Origin: Micrococcaceae bacterium Sec5.7
Lineage (GTDB): Bacteria > Actinomycetota > Actinomycetes > Actinomycetales > Micrococcaceae
DNA: 64,000 nt
Direction: 5' to 3'
NCBI GenBank assembly: GCA_039636785.1
Contig: CP144169.1
Coordinates: forward strand, 3,844,001 to 3,908,000
Position numbers and translations under genes: made by a program. Under the pieces are notes generated by a model that worked only from the letters and a program-made list of their open reading frames with translations, did not search any database and had not been told where the DNA came from. Shown here piece by piece: positions 43,275 through 51,966 of this stretch. The stretch's first letter is position 1. Every line of letters begins with the position of its first letter.

Positions 43275-43742
43275 ATGGGCGACGTACTTATAGTGATACT
43301 GCCTGCCCTCATTCTGGCGGCAGTCATCTGGGCGCTTTCCACGGCCCTCAAACCACGGCACTCCGGCATCTCCGACGCCGAGCGCTACCAGATGGATCTG
43401 GCCATGCGCTCAGCGGAGCACTATGCGAAGCAGGTGCAGGCGGCCACTGCGGCCCGGGCGCGGGTGGATGCAACCACCCGGCCCAGCCAGAACGAGCAGC
43501 AGCAGTCCCAGCAGGAGGACCATGCCCGGGCCGCACTGCGTGCCCAGGCCGGCACAAGCCCGGGTGTCGGGCAGCAAGGCTACCAGGGCCCGCTCCTGCC
43601 GGGCGGGCTGCTTAATCCCCAGTTCGCGCTGCAGCTCCAGTCCATGGCACGCAACGGCCAGAAGATCCAGGCCATCAAACTCCTCCGCCAGGCAACGCAC
43701 TCGGACCTGGTCACCGCCAAGAAGTATGTAGATCGGCTCTAG
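43275..43742 (+). CDS. Membrane-anchored protein with an L7/L12-like C-terminal motif
   Basis: 155 residues. One N-terminal helix (VILPALILAAVIWAL), a Gln-rich linker (about 60-90), and a C-terminal segment GQKIQAIKLLRQATHSDLVT followed by AKKYVD, which resembles the helix-turn of the ribosomal L7/L12 C-terminal domain. Function unknown. It is followed after 3 bp by a gene for a similarly built protein, so the two probably work together. A perfect DnaA box lies 25 bp upstream of the start. Confidence 0.75.
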   Translation: MGDVLIVILPALILAAVIWALSTALKPRHSGISDAERYQMDLAMRSAEHYAKQVQAATAARARVDATTRPSQNEQQQSQQEDHARAALRAQAGTSPGVGQQGYQGPLLPGGLLNPQFALQLQSMARNGQKIQAIKLLRQATHSDLVTAKKYVDRL

Positions 43743-43745
43743 AAC

Positions 43746-44312
43746 ATGGAATCGTTACTGATCCCCGTCCTCATCCTGGTGATCGTCGCGGCCGGAGTCA
43801 CAGTGGGTGCCCGCGCCATGAGCCGGCGTTCGGCGCAAGCCGGGCCAGCCAAAGCCCAGCCTCCCCGGGAGCCGCTGGAGCTGGCGAGGGCGGCTTCCGC
43901 CAAGCTGACGGAGGAAGAGCACCGAAAACTCTATGCCCTGATCGCACAGGGCCAGGCAATGGCTGCCATCAAGCTCTACTACGAAGCGTCCGGTGAGGGC
44001 CTGAGGGCCTCCCGTGACGCCGTCGGCGCCCTGGCCGCCCACCCGCAGCAGTACCACGATCCGCTTCTGGAACCGGAGGACCAGGACGACGACGATGCCC
44101 CGCAGCGCTTCCCGTACCGTTACCGGGCAATCGCCAGTAAAGGCGACGTCACGCGCGAAGTCAGCAGCAACATGCTGAACGACGAGATTTACGGCAGGAT
44201 CCGCACGCTGGCCCGCAGCGGCGACGCGGAGGCGGCTGCCTCCGCCCTGACCCGCCACTCGGACATCTCCATGAAGCAGGCCCGCGAGTTCATCGCCCTC
44301 CTGGACGACTGA
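43746..44312 (+). CDS. Second membrane-anchored protein with L7/L12-like repeats
   Basis: 188 residues. An N-terminal helix (LLIPVLILVIVAAGVTVG) is followed by one L7/L12-type segment (GQAMAAIKLYYEASGEGLRA) and a weaker second one near the C-terminus (SGDAEAAASALTRHSDIS). An acidic stretch (EDQDDDDAP) separates them. It looks like a diverged, extended paralogue of the preceding gene product. Role unknown; protein-protein contact at the membrane is the natural guess for this domain. Confidence 0.75.
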   Translation: MESLLIPVLILVIVAAGVTVGARAMSRRSAQAGPAKAQPPREPLELARAASAKLTEEEHRKLYALIAQGQAMAAIKLYYEASGEGLRASRDAVGALAAHPQQYHDPLLEPEDQDDDDAPQRFPYRYRAIASKGDVTREVSSNMLNDEIYGRIRTLARSGDAEAAASALTRHSDISMKQAREFIALLDD

Positions 44313-44326
44313 CTCCGCACAAAAAT

Positions 44327-44359
44327 GAAACAGCCCCGGGATATTCCCGGGGCTGTTTC
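44327..44359. terminator. Bidirectional intrinsic terminator
   Basis: A perfect 15-bp stem, GAAACAGCCCCGGGA (44327-44341) with its complement (44345-44359) and a 3-base loop, flanked by A-rich and T-rich sequence on either side. It serves convergent genes. Confidence 0.92.
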
Positions 44360-44384
44360 GTTGTTACTGATTTGATTTACGGGG

Positions 44385-44771
44385 CTAAAAGTCGAACAGG
44401 TCCCCCAGCCAGCCTTCTTTCTTCTTGGGCCCGCGGCGGTCGTCATCGCGGTCGTAGCCCTTCTTGCCATAGCTGCGGTCGTCATGGCGGGGCTGCTCGC
44501 GCCGGTCATCGTAACTGGGCTGCTCGCGCCGCGGTTCGAAATTCTGGTACAGCGGCGGCGGGACCAGTGCGGGGACCGGGGAACCCGGAGCCGGTGCCGG
44601 CGGTCGTGCTGGCGGGGCGGCTGCTCCGCCGAGCGAGTCCGCCGAGCGGTCGATGATTTTGTCCAGCTCTCCGCGGTCAAGCCATACTCCACGGCATTGC
44701 GGGCAGTAGTCAATCTCCACACCACTGCGTTCGCTCATTATCAGGTCAATTGAATCCACAGGACACTTCAT
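44385..44771 (-). CDS. TFIIB-type zinc-ribbon protein
   Basis: 128 residues. The N-terminus has MKCPVDSIDL, then DYCPQCRGVWLDRGELDKII, the zf-TFIIB signature (Cys3, Cys23, Cys26; the first knuckle is CPVD rather than CPxC, as in many members). The rest is a Pro-rich linker and a tail of alternating Asp/Arg, Tyr and Lys residues, probably disordered. Function unknown; likely cytoplasmic. Confidence 0.88.
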   Translation of the reverse strand: MKCPVDSIDLIMSERSGVEIDYCPQCRGVWLDRGELDKIIDRSADSLGGAAAPPARPPAPAPGSPVPALVPPPLYQNFEPRREQPSYDDRREQPRHDDRSYGKKGYDRDDDRRGPKKKEGWLGDLFDF

Positions 44772-44840
44772 GTCCCGGACAACGAGCGCGGAAGCGAAAA
44801 AGTTCGGCGCCGGCTCAGGCTGCTTCAGAGGACGGGGGAA

Positions 44841-45467
44841 TCAGCGTCCGCCGGAGATCCCGGCCAGCAGCTGCTCGAACGGCAGCGACTCCATGGGTGC
44901 CGGTCTCTGCTGTGGCTGGACGCCGTCGAGGAGGCGGGTGAACTCGCCAGCTGCGCGGCCGATCCGCACCGAAAGGGGCGATCCGCCGTCGTCGGTGTGT
45001 CCCCAGTCCTGCGGGCCGGCGAAGACGCCGGTGGCGGCGATGCGGGTGCGGAGGTAGCTGAAGAGTGGCCGCATGGCGTATTCCAGGACCATCTGGTGCC
45101 GGTCGGTGCCGCCGGTGGCGCCCAGCAGGACGGCTTTCCCGTCCAGGGACTTGGGGTCCAGGACGTCGATGAAGGATTTGAAGAGTCCGCTGTAGGAGGC
45201 GCTGAACACCGGGCTCACGGCGATGATGCCATCCGAGTCCTCGACGCCGGCGATCACGTCCGCCAGGCGCGGGGCCGCGTATCCGGTCACGAAGTTGTTG
45301 GCGATGTCCACGGCCAGGTCGCGGAGCTCGACCACGTCCACGGTCACGTGATAGCCGGCCGCGGCCACCTGGCGTTCGGCCGATGCGGCGAGCTGATCGG
45401 CCAGCAGACGGCTCGACGACGGCACGCCGAGTCCGGCGGAAAGGACGGTTATGCGGCGGGTTTCCAC
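44841..45467 (-). CDS. NAD(P)H-dependent FMN reductase, CE1759 type
   Basis: 208 residues from a GTG at 45467 supported by AGGAG 7 bases upstream. Flavodoxin-like fold: TVLSAGLGVPSSSRLLADQL contains the FMN phosphate loop, and VSPVFSASYSGLFKSFID and GATGGTDRHQ are typical of the NADPH-dependent FMN reductase family in actinobacteria. It may supply reduced flavin to a monooxygenase or act as a quinone reductase. No partner gene is adjacent. Confidence 0.88.
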   Translation of the reverse strand: METRRITVLSAGLGVPSSSRLLADQLAASAERQVAAAGYHVTVDVVELRDLAVDIANNFVTGYAAPRLADVIAGVEDSDGIIAVSPVFSASYSGLFKSFIDVLDPKSLDGKAVLLGATGGTDRHQMVLEYAMRPLFSYLRTRIAATGVFAGPQDWGHTDDGGSPLSVRIGRAAGEFTRLLDGVQPQQRPAPMESLPFEQLLAGISGGR

Positions 45468-45566
45468 AGCGGGCTCCTGATGATCGGTGGTAAGACTAGG
45501 ATACATGCGTTTGCATCTACCTAGCTAACCGGCCATCATCTGCGTTTATTCCCGCTAAAGGCAGGG

Positions 45567-46418
45567 CTACAGCGTCACCGTTCCGCGGATGCAGCTGACA
45601 GAGCTTCCGCCCACCCAGATGTCGCCGCCCACGGCATCGACGTGCACCCGACCGGCCCGGCCAAGTGCAGTTCCCTGCGCGGCGACATACGACGCCGGTG
45701 CGCGGCCGCTGCCAATGAGCCACTGCGCCGCGCCTGCATTGAAGCTTCCGGTCACCGGATCCTCCGCCGCGGCATCGCCCGGGATGAACGTCCGCACTTC
45801 AAAATCCGCGGCAGATCCCTCCGCGTGCGGGCCGATCACACCGACTTTCAGGCCGGCCATCGCGTTGTAGTCCGGCTTGATGGCCAGCACCTGCTCGGCC
45901 GATTCCAGCAGCACCCCGATCCAGTCCGGGCCGTTGACGAGCCAGGAGGCGTCCAGCAGTGCTGCAGGGGGCAACCCGAGGCCTGCGGCGATCCTGTGGG
46001 CGTCTGGCACGTCCACCGGCCCGGAGCGAGTCAGGGGCGGCGCAGCGAACGCCAGCCGGCCGCCGTCGCGCTTTACCCGCACCGGTCCGGCACCGCATTC
46101 CTGGACCAGCACACCATCCTGCTTCGGTACTCCCCCGGCCTCGAGCCAGGCGTGCGCGGAGCCCAGCGTGGGGTGGCCGGCGAAGGGGAATTCCTCACTG
46201 CCCGTGAAGATGCGCACACGGTAGTCAGCCTCAGGATGGGTGGGCGGCAACAGGAAGGTGGTCTCGGACAGGTTGGTCCAGTTGGCGAACTGCTGCATCT
46301 GCCCGGTGGTGAGGCCTTCGGCATCCACGACGACGGCAAGCGGGTTTCCGCGGTACGGCTCACCGGTGAAGACATCCACCTGGGTGAAGGGGCGCGGGCG
46401 GGCTGGGTTGTGGGTCAC
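45567..46418 (-). CDS. PhzF-family isomerase
   Basis: 283 residues. The diaminopimelate-epimerase-like fold is shown by VDVFTGEPYRGNPLAVV at the N-terminus, the proposed catalytic Glu52 in LSETTFLLPP, and FAGHPTLGSAHAWL. No other phenazine genes are near, so this is one of the many stand-alone PhzF-like proteins of unknown substrate. Confidence 0.92.
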   Translation of the reverse strand: MTHNPARPRPFTQVDVFTGEPYRGNPLAVVVDAEGLTTGQMQQFANWTNLSETTFLLPPTHPEADYRVRIFTGSEEFPFAGHPTLGSAHAWLEAGGVPKQDGVLVQECGAGPVRVKRDGGRLAFAAPPLTRSGPVDVPDAHRIAAGLGLPPAALLDASWLVNGPDWIGVLLESAEQVLAIKPDYNAMAGLKVGVIGPHAEGSAADFEVRTFIPGDAAAEDPVTGSFNAGAAQWLIGSGRAPASYVAAQGTALGRAGRVHVDAVGGDIWVGGSSVSCIRGTVTL

Positions 46419-46483
46419 CGCAGCAGGCTATCACCGGGCGCTGTGCTGCTGACACGCGGCGGGGTGTCTGCGAGAGTGCGGTT

Positions 46484-46906
46484 ATGGCTGACAACAAGAC
46501 CCAACCCACGCACGAATCCGTTCTGGAGTTCCTGAGCGCCGTGGATCACCCGGTCCGGCGCCGGGATGGACTCCGCCTCCTGGAGCTGATGACGGAAATC
46601 ACCGGTGAGGAACCCGTGCTGTGGGGCCCCACGATGGTCGGCTTCGGCGCCTATCACTACAAGTACGGCAGTGGCCGGGAGGGTGATTCCCTGGCCGTCG
46701 GCTTCTCTCCGCGGACGGGCAGCCTGTCCCTCTACGGGCTGACGTCCCAGCCGGAGGCACCCGGGTTGCTGGCCCGGCTGGGCAAACACAAGATCGGCGC
46801 AGCGTGCCTCTACGTCAACAAGCTCGAGGATGTGGATGAAGCCGTGCTGGCCGGGCTGGTCCGTACCGGCTACCGCCACATGACCACGGTGCCACACCAG
46901 GGCTGA
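46484..46906 (+). CDS. DUF1801 (YdhG-like) protein
   Basis: 140 residues. The sequence VLEFLSAVDHPVRRRDGLRL, GPTMVGFGAYHYKYGSG and the final short helices match DUF1801, a fold related to frataxin-like iron chaperones. Function in this organism is unknown. It is divergent from the PhzF gene and followed by a long hairpin. Confidence 0.9.
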   Translation: MADNKTQPTHESVLEFLSAVDHPVRRRDGLRLLELMTEITGEEPVLWGPTMVGFGAYHYKYGSGREGDSLAVGFSPRTGSLSLYGLTSQPEAPGLLARLGKHKIGAACLYVNKLEDVDEAVLAGLVRTGYRHMTTVPHQG

Positions 46907-46908
46907 CG

Positions 46909-46971
46909 CAACGCGGGGTCACCTACGGCCCATCCCGAGGCCCGAAATGGGCCGTAAGTGACCCCGCGTTG
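46909..46971. repeat. Long intergenic hairpin
   Basis: CAACGCGGGGTCAC (46909-46922) and TACGGCCCAT (46924-46933) pair with ATGGGCCGTA (46947-46956) and GTGACCCCGCGTTG (46958-46971): 24 base pairs broken by one C-A mismatch, with a 13-base loop. There is no T-tract. It lies between a + strand gene and the terminator of rplI. It resembles the inverted repeat after copA in size and position. Confidence 0.8.
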
Positions 46972-46983
46972 GGTTACACGGCA

Positions 46984-47030
46984 AAGGCCCCCGCTTTCGG
47001 TTCCCGGAGGAATCCGAAGGCGGGGGCCTT
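46984..47030 (-). terminator. Terminator of the rpsF-ssb-rpsR-rplI operon
   Basis: AAGGCCCCCGC (46984-46994) pairs with GCGGGGGCCTT (47020-47030), and an inner TTTCGG/CCGAA pair extends the stem. It lies 46 bp beyond the rplI stop. Read on the minus strand the hairpin ends in CCTTTG. Confidence 0.8.
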
Positions 47031-47075
47031 CAGCAGTTCAGGACTGCGCAGCGCTCTTGCCAGTTGGCAGGAAGA

Positions 47076-47528
47076 CTACTTGCCTGCGACTACGTCGAGT
47101 TCGATCACAGCGGCAACGTCGGCGTGGAGGCGGACGTTGGCCTGGTAGGAACCGACCGACTTGATGTGAGCCGGCAGTTCAACCTTGCGCTTGTCGATGC
47201 GGCCAAGGCCAGCGGCCTCAACAGCGTCAGCAACGTCGCCCTGCTTGACCGTGCCGAACAGGCGGCCGGTTGCGCCGGCCTTGACTACCAGCGTGACCGG
47301 CTTGGCGGACAGAGCGGAGGCCTGCTTCTGAGCATCTTCCAGGGAAGCGTGCTCGCGGGCGGCGCGGGCAGCCTTGATGGACTCAACCTGCTTCTCGCCA
47401 CCCTTGGACCAGGTCAGAGCGAAACCGCGGGGCAGCAGGAAGTTACGTGCGTAACCGTCCTTGACCTCGACGACGTCGCCAGCAGCACCGAGACCGGTTA
47501 CTTCGTGGGTCAGAATGAGCTTTGCCAT
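47076..47528 (-). CDS. rplI: 50S ribosomal protein L9
   Basis: 150 residues, full length. The N-terminal domain starts [20 protein letters not shown] and contains the conserved [14 protein letters not shown] rRNA-binding region. A long connecting helix and C-terminal domain follow. Last gene of the operon, 17 bp after rpsR. Confidence 0.97.
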   Translation of the reverse strand: MAKLILTHEVTGLGAAGDVVEVKDGYARNFLLPRGFALTWSKGGEKQVESIKAARAAREHASLEDAQKQASALSAKPVTLVVKAGATGRLFGTVKQGDVADAVEAAGLGRIDKRKVELPAHIKSVGSYQANVRLHADVAAVIELDVVAGK

Positions 47529-47545
47529 TTTAGTTAATCCCTTCC

Positions 47546-47785
47546 CTAGCCGCGGCCAGCGCCGGAGTAAGGCAGCAGAGCAACTTCGCGGGCGTTCTTG
47601 ATTGCCTGGGCGATTTTGCGCTGTTCCTGCACCGTGACGCCAGTGACGCGACGGGCGCGGATCTTTCCGCGGTCGGAGATGAACTTGCGCAGCAATGCTA
47701 CGTCCTTGTAGTCGATGACAGTGATGTCAGCGGCCTTCAAGGGGTTGGACTTTGGTTTGGGCTTACGGAGTTCAGCCTTAGCCAT
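47546..47785 (-). CDS. rpsR: 30S ribosomal protein S18
   Basis: 79 residues with the characteristic core [19 protein letters not shown] and [20 protein letters not shown]. It has no zinc-binding CxxC pair at the N-terminus ([16 protein letters not shown]), so it is the Cys-less form. It pairs with S6, encoded first in this operon. Confidence 0.97.
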   Translation of the reverse strand: MAKAELRKPKPKSNPLKAADITVIDYKDVALLRKFISDRGKIRARRVTGVTVQEQRKIAQAIKNAREVALLPYSGAGRG

Positions 47786-47808
47786 CGTGGAGCTCCTATT
47801 CTATGGAG

Positions 47809-47888
47809 CCCGTGGATATTGATCCACGGGATGGTGGTGGTCCGACGGCGGTCATCACCTGGGTGCCTTTCGGCACCCGGGGCGGGTT
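47809..47888 (-). promoter_or_regulatory. Two hairpins in the ssb-rpsR spacer
   Basis: CCCGTGGAT/ATCCACGGG (47809-47817 with 47822-47830, loop of 4) and GGGTGCC/GGCACCC (47871-47877 with 47882-47888, loop of 4) lie in the 127-bp gap. They could adjust the ratio of ssb and rpsR expression by partial termination, RNA processing or protein binding. Neither has a T-tract. Confidence 0.55.
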
Positions 47889-47912
47889 CCGGCGTCGGGC
47901 CTGAATTGTTTT

Positions 47913-48506
47913 TTAGAAGGGAGGTTCGGAATCCGGGCCGTTGCCCCAGCCGCCGCCTGCATTGCTGACCCCGGGCGTTGCCCAAGGGTCTTCCTGCGCT
48001 GCTGCGGGCTGGTTGGCGCCCCATGTTCCACCGGAGTTGCCGCCCTGGTTTCCACCAGAGTTGCCGCCTCCGAAGCCACCGCCGCTGTTGCCGCCGCCGA
48101 AGCCACCCTGGGCGCCGTTACCGGCGCCCCCACCGCCGGAGCGCTGGGTACGGTTGACCTTGGCATTGGCGTAGCGCAGGCTCGGGCCGATTTCATCGAC
48201 CTCGAGCTCCATGACGGTGCGCTTCTCGCCTTCTTTTGTTTCGTAGGAACGGCTCTTCAGGCGGCCGGAAACAATCACGCGCATACCCTTTGTCAGGGAT
48301 TCGGCGACGTTCTCGGCTGCCTCGCGCCACACCGATGCGCGGAGGAACAGGGTTTCCCCGTCCTTCCACTCATTGGACTGGCGGTCGAAGGTACGCGGAG
48401 TAGACGCGATGGTGAAGTTCGCTACTGCCGAACCTGACGGTGTGAACCGCAGCTCCGGGTCACTGGTGAGATTACCGATGACCGTAATAGTGGTTTCGCC
48501 TGCCAT
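47913..48506 (-). CDS. ssb: Single-stranded DNA-binding protein
   Basis: 197 residues. An N-terminal OB fold ([40 protein letters not shown]), a long Gly/Asn-rich tail with repeated [10 protein letters not shown] units, and the acidic tip DSEPPF that recruits repair and replication partners. Replication and repair protein in an operon with S6 and S18. Confidence 0.97.
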   Translation of the reverse strand: MAGETTITVIGNLTSDPELRFTPSGSAVANFTIASTPRTFDRQSNEWKDGETLFLRASVWREAAENVAESLTKGMRVIVSGRLKSRSYETKEGEKRTVMELEVDEIGPSLRYANAKVNRTQRSGGGGAGNGAQGGFGGGNSGGGFGGGNSGGNQGGNSGGTWGANQPAAAQEDPWATPGVSNAGGGWGNGPDSEPPF

Positions 48507-48562
48507 CTACTGCCTCCTTGTTCGTTCCTGCGGGGTAAAGAATGAAAGCGTGGTGCTGAATC

Positions 48563-48868
48563 TTACTCAGCAACGACCTTCTGCTCTTCGGGGCGGGTGA
48601 TCTTGGTCCGCATGATGGTCTCATTGAGACTCAGCTGGCGGTCAAGTTCCTTGGCGGTATCCGGCTTGGCGGTGAAGTTCACCACTGCGTAGATACCTTC
48701 AGACTTCTTCTTGATGTCGTAGGCCAGTCGACGACGGCCCCAGATGTCAACCTTTTCGATGGTTCCACCATCGTTGGTGATGACACTCAGGAACTTCTGA
48801 AGCGACGGCTCAACGGTACGCTCTTCGACCTCGGGGTCGATGATTACCATCAATTCGTAAGGACGCAT
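48563..48868 (-). CDS. rpsF: 30S ribosomal protein S6
   Basis: 101 residues from the ATG at 48868 ([20 protein letters not shown]). A GTG four codons earlier overlaps the AAAGGAGG ribosome binding site region and is less likely. First gene of the operon. The conserved [20 protein letters not shown] core is intact. Confidence 0.96.
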   Translation of the reverse strand: MRPYELMVIIDPEVEERTVEPSLQKFLSVITNDGGTIEKVDIWGRRRLAYDIKKKSEGIYAVVNFTAKPDTAKELDRQLSLNETIMRTKITRPEEQKVVAE

Positions 48869-48897
48869 ATGTGAACCCACCTCCTTTGGGCTAAGCG

Positions 48898-48916
48898 GTT
48901 ACGGCATTTCCGTAAC
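48898..48916 (-). promoter_or_regulatory. Leader hairpin upstream of rpsF
   Basis: GTTACGG and CCGTAAC pair around a 5-base loop just upstream of the rpsF ribosome binding site. In other bacteria an S6-S18 binding motif with a CCG element sits in the rpsF leader for feedback control. This hairpin is in the right place, but a match to that motif was not established. Confidence 0.4.
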
Positions 48917-49135
48917 AGGAGGTTCATTTGCGATGCCATGCACGGCCCCGCCACCAAAACGAAGGCAGGGCGCAGCACAGACTTGAATATCTTAGTGCAT
49001 TTGGACCGGTTTCGGCGATTCGCCGTTGATTCAGGGTAGGCCTCCCTGCTGAGCGCGAGGAAGCGAGGGACCCGGCTATGTGGAAAACCCGGCCTTCAGC
49101 AACCTTCCGGTCCCTGATCCCGCAATACTGGAACC

Positions 49136-49471
49136 ATGACCGTCCTGAAGTCCGTCCTCCTGTTCGCCCTCGCCGCCATTGCTGAAATCGGCGGAGCGTG
49201 GCTGATCTGGCAGGCCGTGCGCGGGGACAAAGCCTGGTGGTGGGCAGGGCTGGGAATCATCGCTCTGGGGATCTACGGTTTCGTGGCGGCATTCCAGCCT
49301 GACGCTAACTTCGGCCGGGTCCTGGCGGCGTACGGCGGGGTGTTCATAGTGGGATCACTGGCCTGGGGGATGCTCCTGGACGGCTTCCGGCCGGACCGCT
49401 GGGATCTGATCGGCGCCGCGGTCTGCCTGGTGGGCGTCGCCGTCATCATGTTCGCGCCGCGCCAAAGCTAG
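49136..49471 (+). CDS. YnfA/UPF0060-family small membrane protein
   Basis: 111 residues, four helices, starting [20 protein letters not shown]. Family motifs [20 protein letters not shown] and [17 protein letters not shown] are clear. The family is related to small multidrug resistance exporters; function is not established. ATG at 49136. Confidence 0.93.
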   Translation: MTVLKSVLLFALAAIAEIGGAWLIWQAVRGDKAWWWAGLGIIALGIYGFVAAFQPDANFGRVLAAYGGVFIVGSLAWGMLLDGFRPDRWDLIGAAVCLVGVAVIMFAPRQS

Positions 49472-49489
49472 GCGGTTAGAGTACAGACC

Positions 49490-49645
49490 ATGGATGCCTC
49501 GCCGATCACTGCCCTGGTCCTGACCGTCATGTTCGGCGCAATCGGACTATATGCCCTTTACTTCACCATCCCCGCGGCCGTGCGGGATGGCATCCGCGCC
49601 ACCGCCAAACGATTGGCCACGCAAAGTGCGACCCCCGACGAGTAA
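49490..49645 (+). CDS. 51-residue single-helix membrane protein
   Basis: Starts at the ATG at 49490, 18 bp after the YnfA gene. One hydrophobic segment (ITALVLTVMFGAIGLYALYF) is followed by a basic tail. No family is recognised. Its end overlaps the GTG start proposed for the next gene by 20 bases, so the three genes may form a small operon of membrane proteins. No clear ribosome binding site. Confidence 0.5.
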   Translation: MDASPITALVLTVMFGAIGLYALYFTIPAAVRDGIRATAKRLATQSATPDE

Positions 49646-50285
49646 GCCGCCGAGGGTCCGGCGCAGCCGGCTGCGCTTTGTGGCCATGATCCTCGCCGGG
49701 CTCTCCGCGGCGCTTGTTGCAGGCGCTTCAGGCCACTGGCTGGAGGCTCCAACGGCGGCCTGGGCCGCAGCCGCCCTGGTCTACGTGCTCTGGGTGTGGC
49801 TCGTGATCGGACGTCTCGATCCGCACCAGACCAAGTCCCACGCCACCACCGAGGACCCCTCGCGCGGCACAGCTGACCTGCTCGTCCTGATAGCCAACAT
49901 CGCCTCTTTGGGGGCGGTCGCCGTCGTCGTTGTCGACTCGCACCGGGGCGGTGCCGGCACCCAACTGGGCGGCGCCGCGCTGGTGCTGGCGAGTGCAGCA
50001 CTGTCCTGGATGCTGGTCCAGACCCTCTTCACCCTCCGCTACGCCGAGCACTACTATGGCGGCGAGGCAGCGGGCGGGGTCAGCTTCAACCAGGAGGAAC
50101 CGCCGCAGTACACGGATTTCGCGTACCTGGCCACAAGCATCGGCATGACGTACCAGGTCTCGGACACCAACCTGGAGAACCCGCGGATCCGCAGGGAGGC
50201 GCTCAAGCACAGCCTGCTTTCGTACCTTTTCGGCACGGTCATCCTGGCGGCCACGATCAACCTGGTGCTCGGACTCGCGGCCTAG
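49626..50285 (+). CDS. DUF1345 membrane protein
   Basis: 219 residues from a GTG at 49626 (alternative ATG at 49686). About five helices with the family segment FTLRYAEHYYGGEAAGGVSF and DFAYLATSIGMTYQVSDTNL, which is highly characteristic of DUF1345. Function unknown. The basic N-terminus should face the cytoplasm. Confidence 0.85.
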   Translation: MRPPTSKPPRVRRSRLRFVAMILAGLSAALVAGASGHWLEAPTAAWAAAALVYVLWVWLVIGRLDPHQTKSHATTEDPSRGTADLLVLIANIASLGAVAVVVVDSHRGGAGTQLGGAALVLASAALSWMLVQTLFTLRYAEHYYGGEAAGGVSFNQEEPPQYTDFAYLATSIGMTYQVSDTNLENPRIRREALKHSLLSYLFGTVILAATINLVLGLAA

Positions 50286-50298
50286 CTAGGCTAGGAAC

Positions 50299-50466
50299 AT
50301 GAAGCCCAGGGGGATCCTTGTTGCCGCCATGCTGATGCTCGCCATCACTCTCGTCCTGATCGCCATTTCCGGGAGTCAGTCACGCGTTTCGCCCATGGGC
50401 GCGGATGCCGCCGTCGGATTCTCCCCATGTTTGGCTCAGCCCGCGCGGGATTCTCCGGCGGGTTGA
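50299..50466 (+). CDS. Possible 55-residue membrane or exported peptide
   Basis: The ATG at 50299 follows the DUF1345 gene by 13 bp. The ORF has a typical signal-like helix (ILVAAMLMLAITLVLIAI) and a short polar tail. The ribosome binding site AGGAA is only 1-2 bases away, which is poor. It may be real or chance. Confidence 0.4.
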   Translation: MKPRGILVAAMLMLAITLVLIAISGSQSRVSPMGADAAVGFSPCLAQPARDSPAG

Positions 50467-50502
50467 GGCGACTCGCCGCGCGGACAGCTCAAAGACGGTG
50501 AA

Positions 50503-51966
50503 TTACGACGCCGGCCCGGCACCTGTGCGGACCGCCTCAGCTTCCGCTTCGGGCGCGTCAGCAGCAGCGTCAGTCTCCGCATCGGCTGTTTGGGCGGATT
50601 CAGCCGGAACCGCAGCTGCGCCGCCGCGCCGGTACCGCCACACTCCGATGCCAACTACCACGGCGGCCAATGCCACCGAGAGCAGAAGGGATTCACGGGT
50701 TGCATCCAGGATGAGCATGCCGATGATCAGGGCAACAATGCTGGCAATGGAAATCCACGTCAGGTAAGGGAAAAGCCACATTTTCAGCGGCAGGTCCTTG
50801 GCCGCGGTTCCCATGCGGCGGCGGAGGATCAGCTGCGAGGCGGCAATGACCAGCCACACAAACAATGCGATGGCGCCGGAGGTGTTGACCAGGAAGAGGA
50901 AAACAGTGTCCGGTGCCACGTAGTTCAGCCCCACGGTAATGAATCCCACCACGGTGGAGGCCAGCACTGCAGCCGCCGGAACGCCGCGCTTGGAGATCTT
51001 CATCCATGACTTGGGCGCGTCGCCCCGACGGGACAGCGAGAAGAGCATCCGGCTGGCCGTGTACAGGCCTGAGTTGAGGCAGGAAAGTACGGACGTCAGG
51101 ACCACAATGTCCATGATGGTGCCCGCCCCGGGAATGCCGAACAGCTCAATGACGGCGACATACGGGCTCTTGGCCACGTTTGCCGAGTTCCACGGAAGCA
51201 GCGTGACCACAATGGCGATGGAGCCGATGTAGAAAACCAGAATGCGCCACACAGTGGACTTCACTGCCTTTTTGACGGCGTCCACCGGGTTCTCTGATTC
51301 ACCGGCGGCGATCGTGGCGATTTCGGCCCCGAAGAAGGAGAACACCACCACCAGAATGCCTGCCAGCACAGCACCGGGCCCGTTGGGCAGGAAACCGCCA
51401 TTTCCTGTCAGGTTGCTGAGCCCAGGCGCCGGAACGCCCGGAACAAGGCCCAGAATGGCGGCGATGCCGAACAGCAGGAAAAGCACAATGGCAGTCACCT
51501 TGATGGAGGCAAACCAGAACTCGAATTCGCCGAAAGACTTAACCGATCCGAGGTTGGTCAGCGTCAGCAGCACCATAAGCAGCAGGGCCCAGACCCACTG
51601 GTCGATCCCCGGCACCCAGCGGTGCATGATGGCCGCGCCGGCCGTAGCCTCGATTCCCAGCACAATGATCCAGAACCACGCGTAAAGCCAGCCGATGCTG
51701 AATCCCGCCCAGCGCCCCAGCGCCTTGTCCGCATAAGTGGAGAAGGATCCCGTTTCCGGATTGGCGGCCGCCATTTCGCCCAGCATCCGCATCACCAGGA
51801 TGACCACCAGACCGGCGGCCATATAGGCGATCAGGATCCCCGGGCCCGCCTGCTGGATGGCCGCGCCGGATCCCACAAACAGGCCCGCCCCGATCACACC
51901 CGCAATGGCGATCATCGACAAGTGCCGCGGTTTCAGTGATTTTGAGAGCTGCTGGTCAGCGTGCAT
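50503..51966 (-). CDS. Amino-acid permease, APC superfamily (GABA/aromatic permease type)
   Basis: 488 residues from the ATG at 51966, with AAAGGA upstream; earlier starts lack a site. Twelve helices; the first carries IAGVIGAGLFVGSGAAIQQA, the substrate- and ion-binding motif of the family, and RMLGEMAAANPETGSFSTYA follows. The C-terminal tail is Ala/Glu-rich. It probably imports an amino acid or GABA; which one cannot be told. Confidence 0.9.
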   Translation of the reverse strand: MHADQQLSKSLKPRHLSMIAIAGVIGAGLFVGSGAAIQQAGPGILIAYMAAGLVVILVMRMLGEMAAANPETGSFSTYADKALGRWAGFSIGWLYAWFWIIVLGIEATAGAAIMHRWVPGIDQWVWALLLMVLLTLTNLGSVKSFGEFEFWFASIKVTAIVLFLLFGIAAILGLVPGVPAPGLSNLTGNGGFLPNGPGAVLAGILVVVFSFFGAEIATIAAGESENPVDAVKKAVKSTVWRILVFYIGSIAIVVTLLPWNSANVAKSPYVAVIELFGIPGAGTIMDIVVLTSVLSCLNSGLYTASRMLFSLSRRGDAPKSWMKISKRGVPAAAVLASTVVGFITVGLNYVAPDTVFLFLVNTSGAIALFVWLVIAASQLILRRRMGTAAKDLPLKMWLFPYLTWISIASIVALIIGMLILDATRESLLLSVALAAVVVGIGVWRYRRGGAAAVPAESAQTADAETDAAADAPEAEAEAVRTGAGPAS

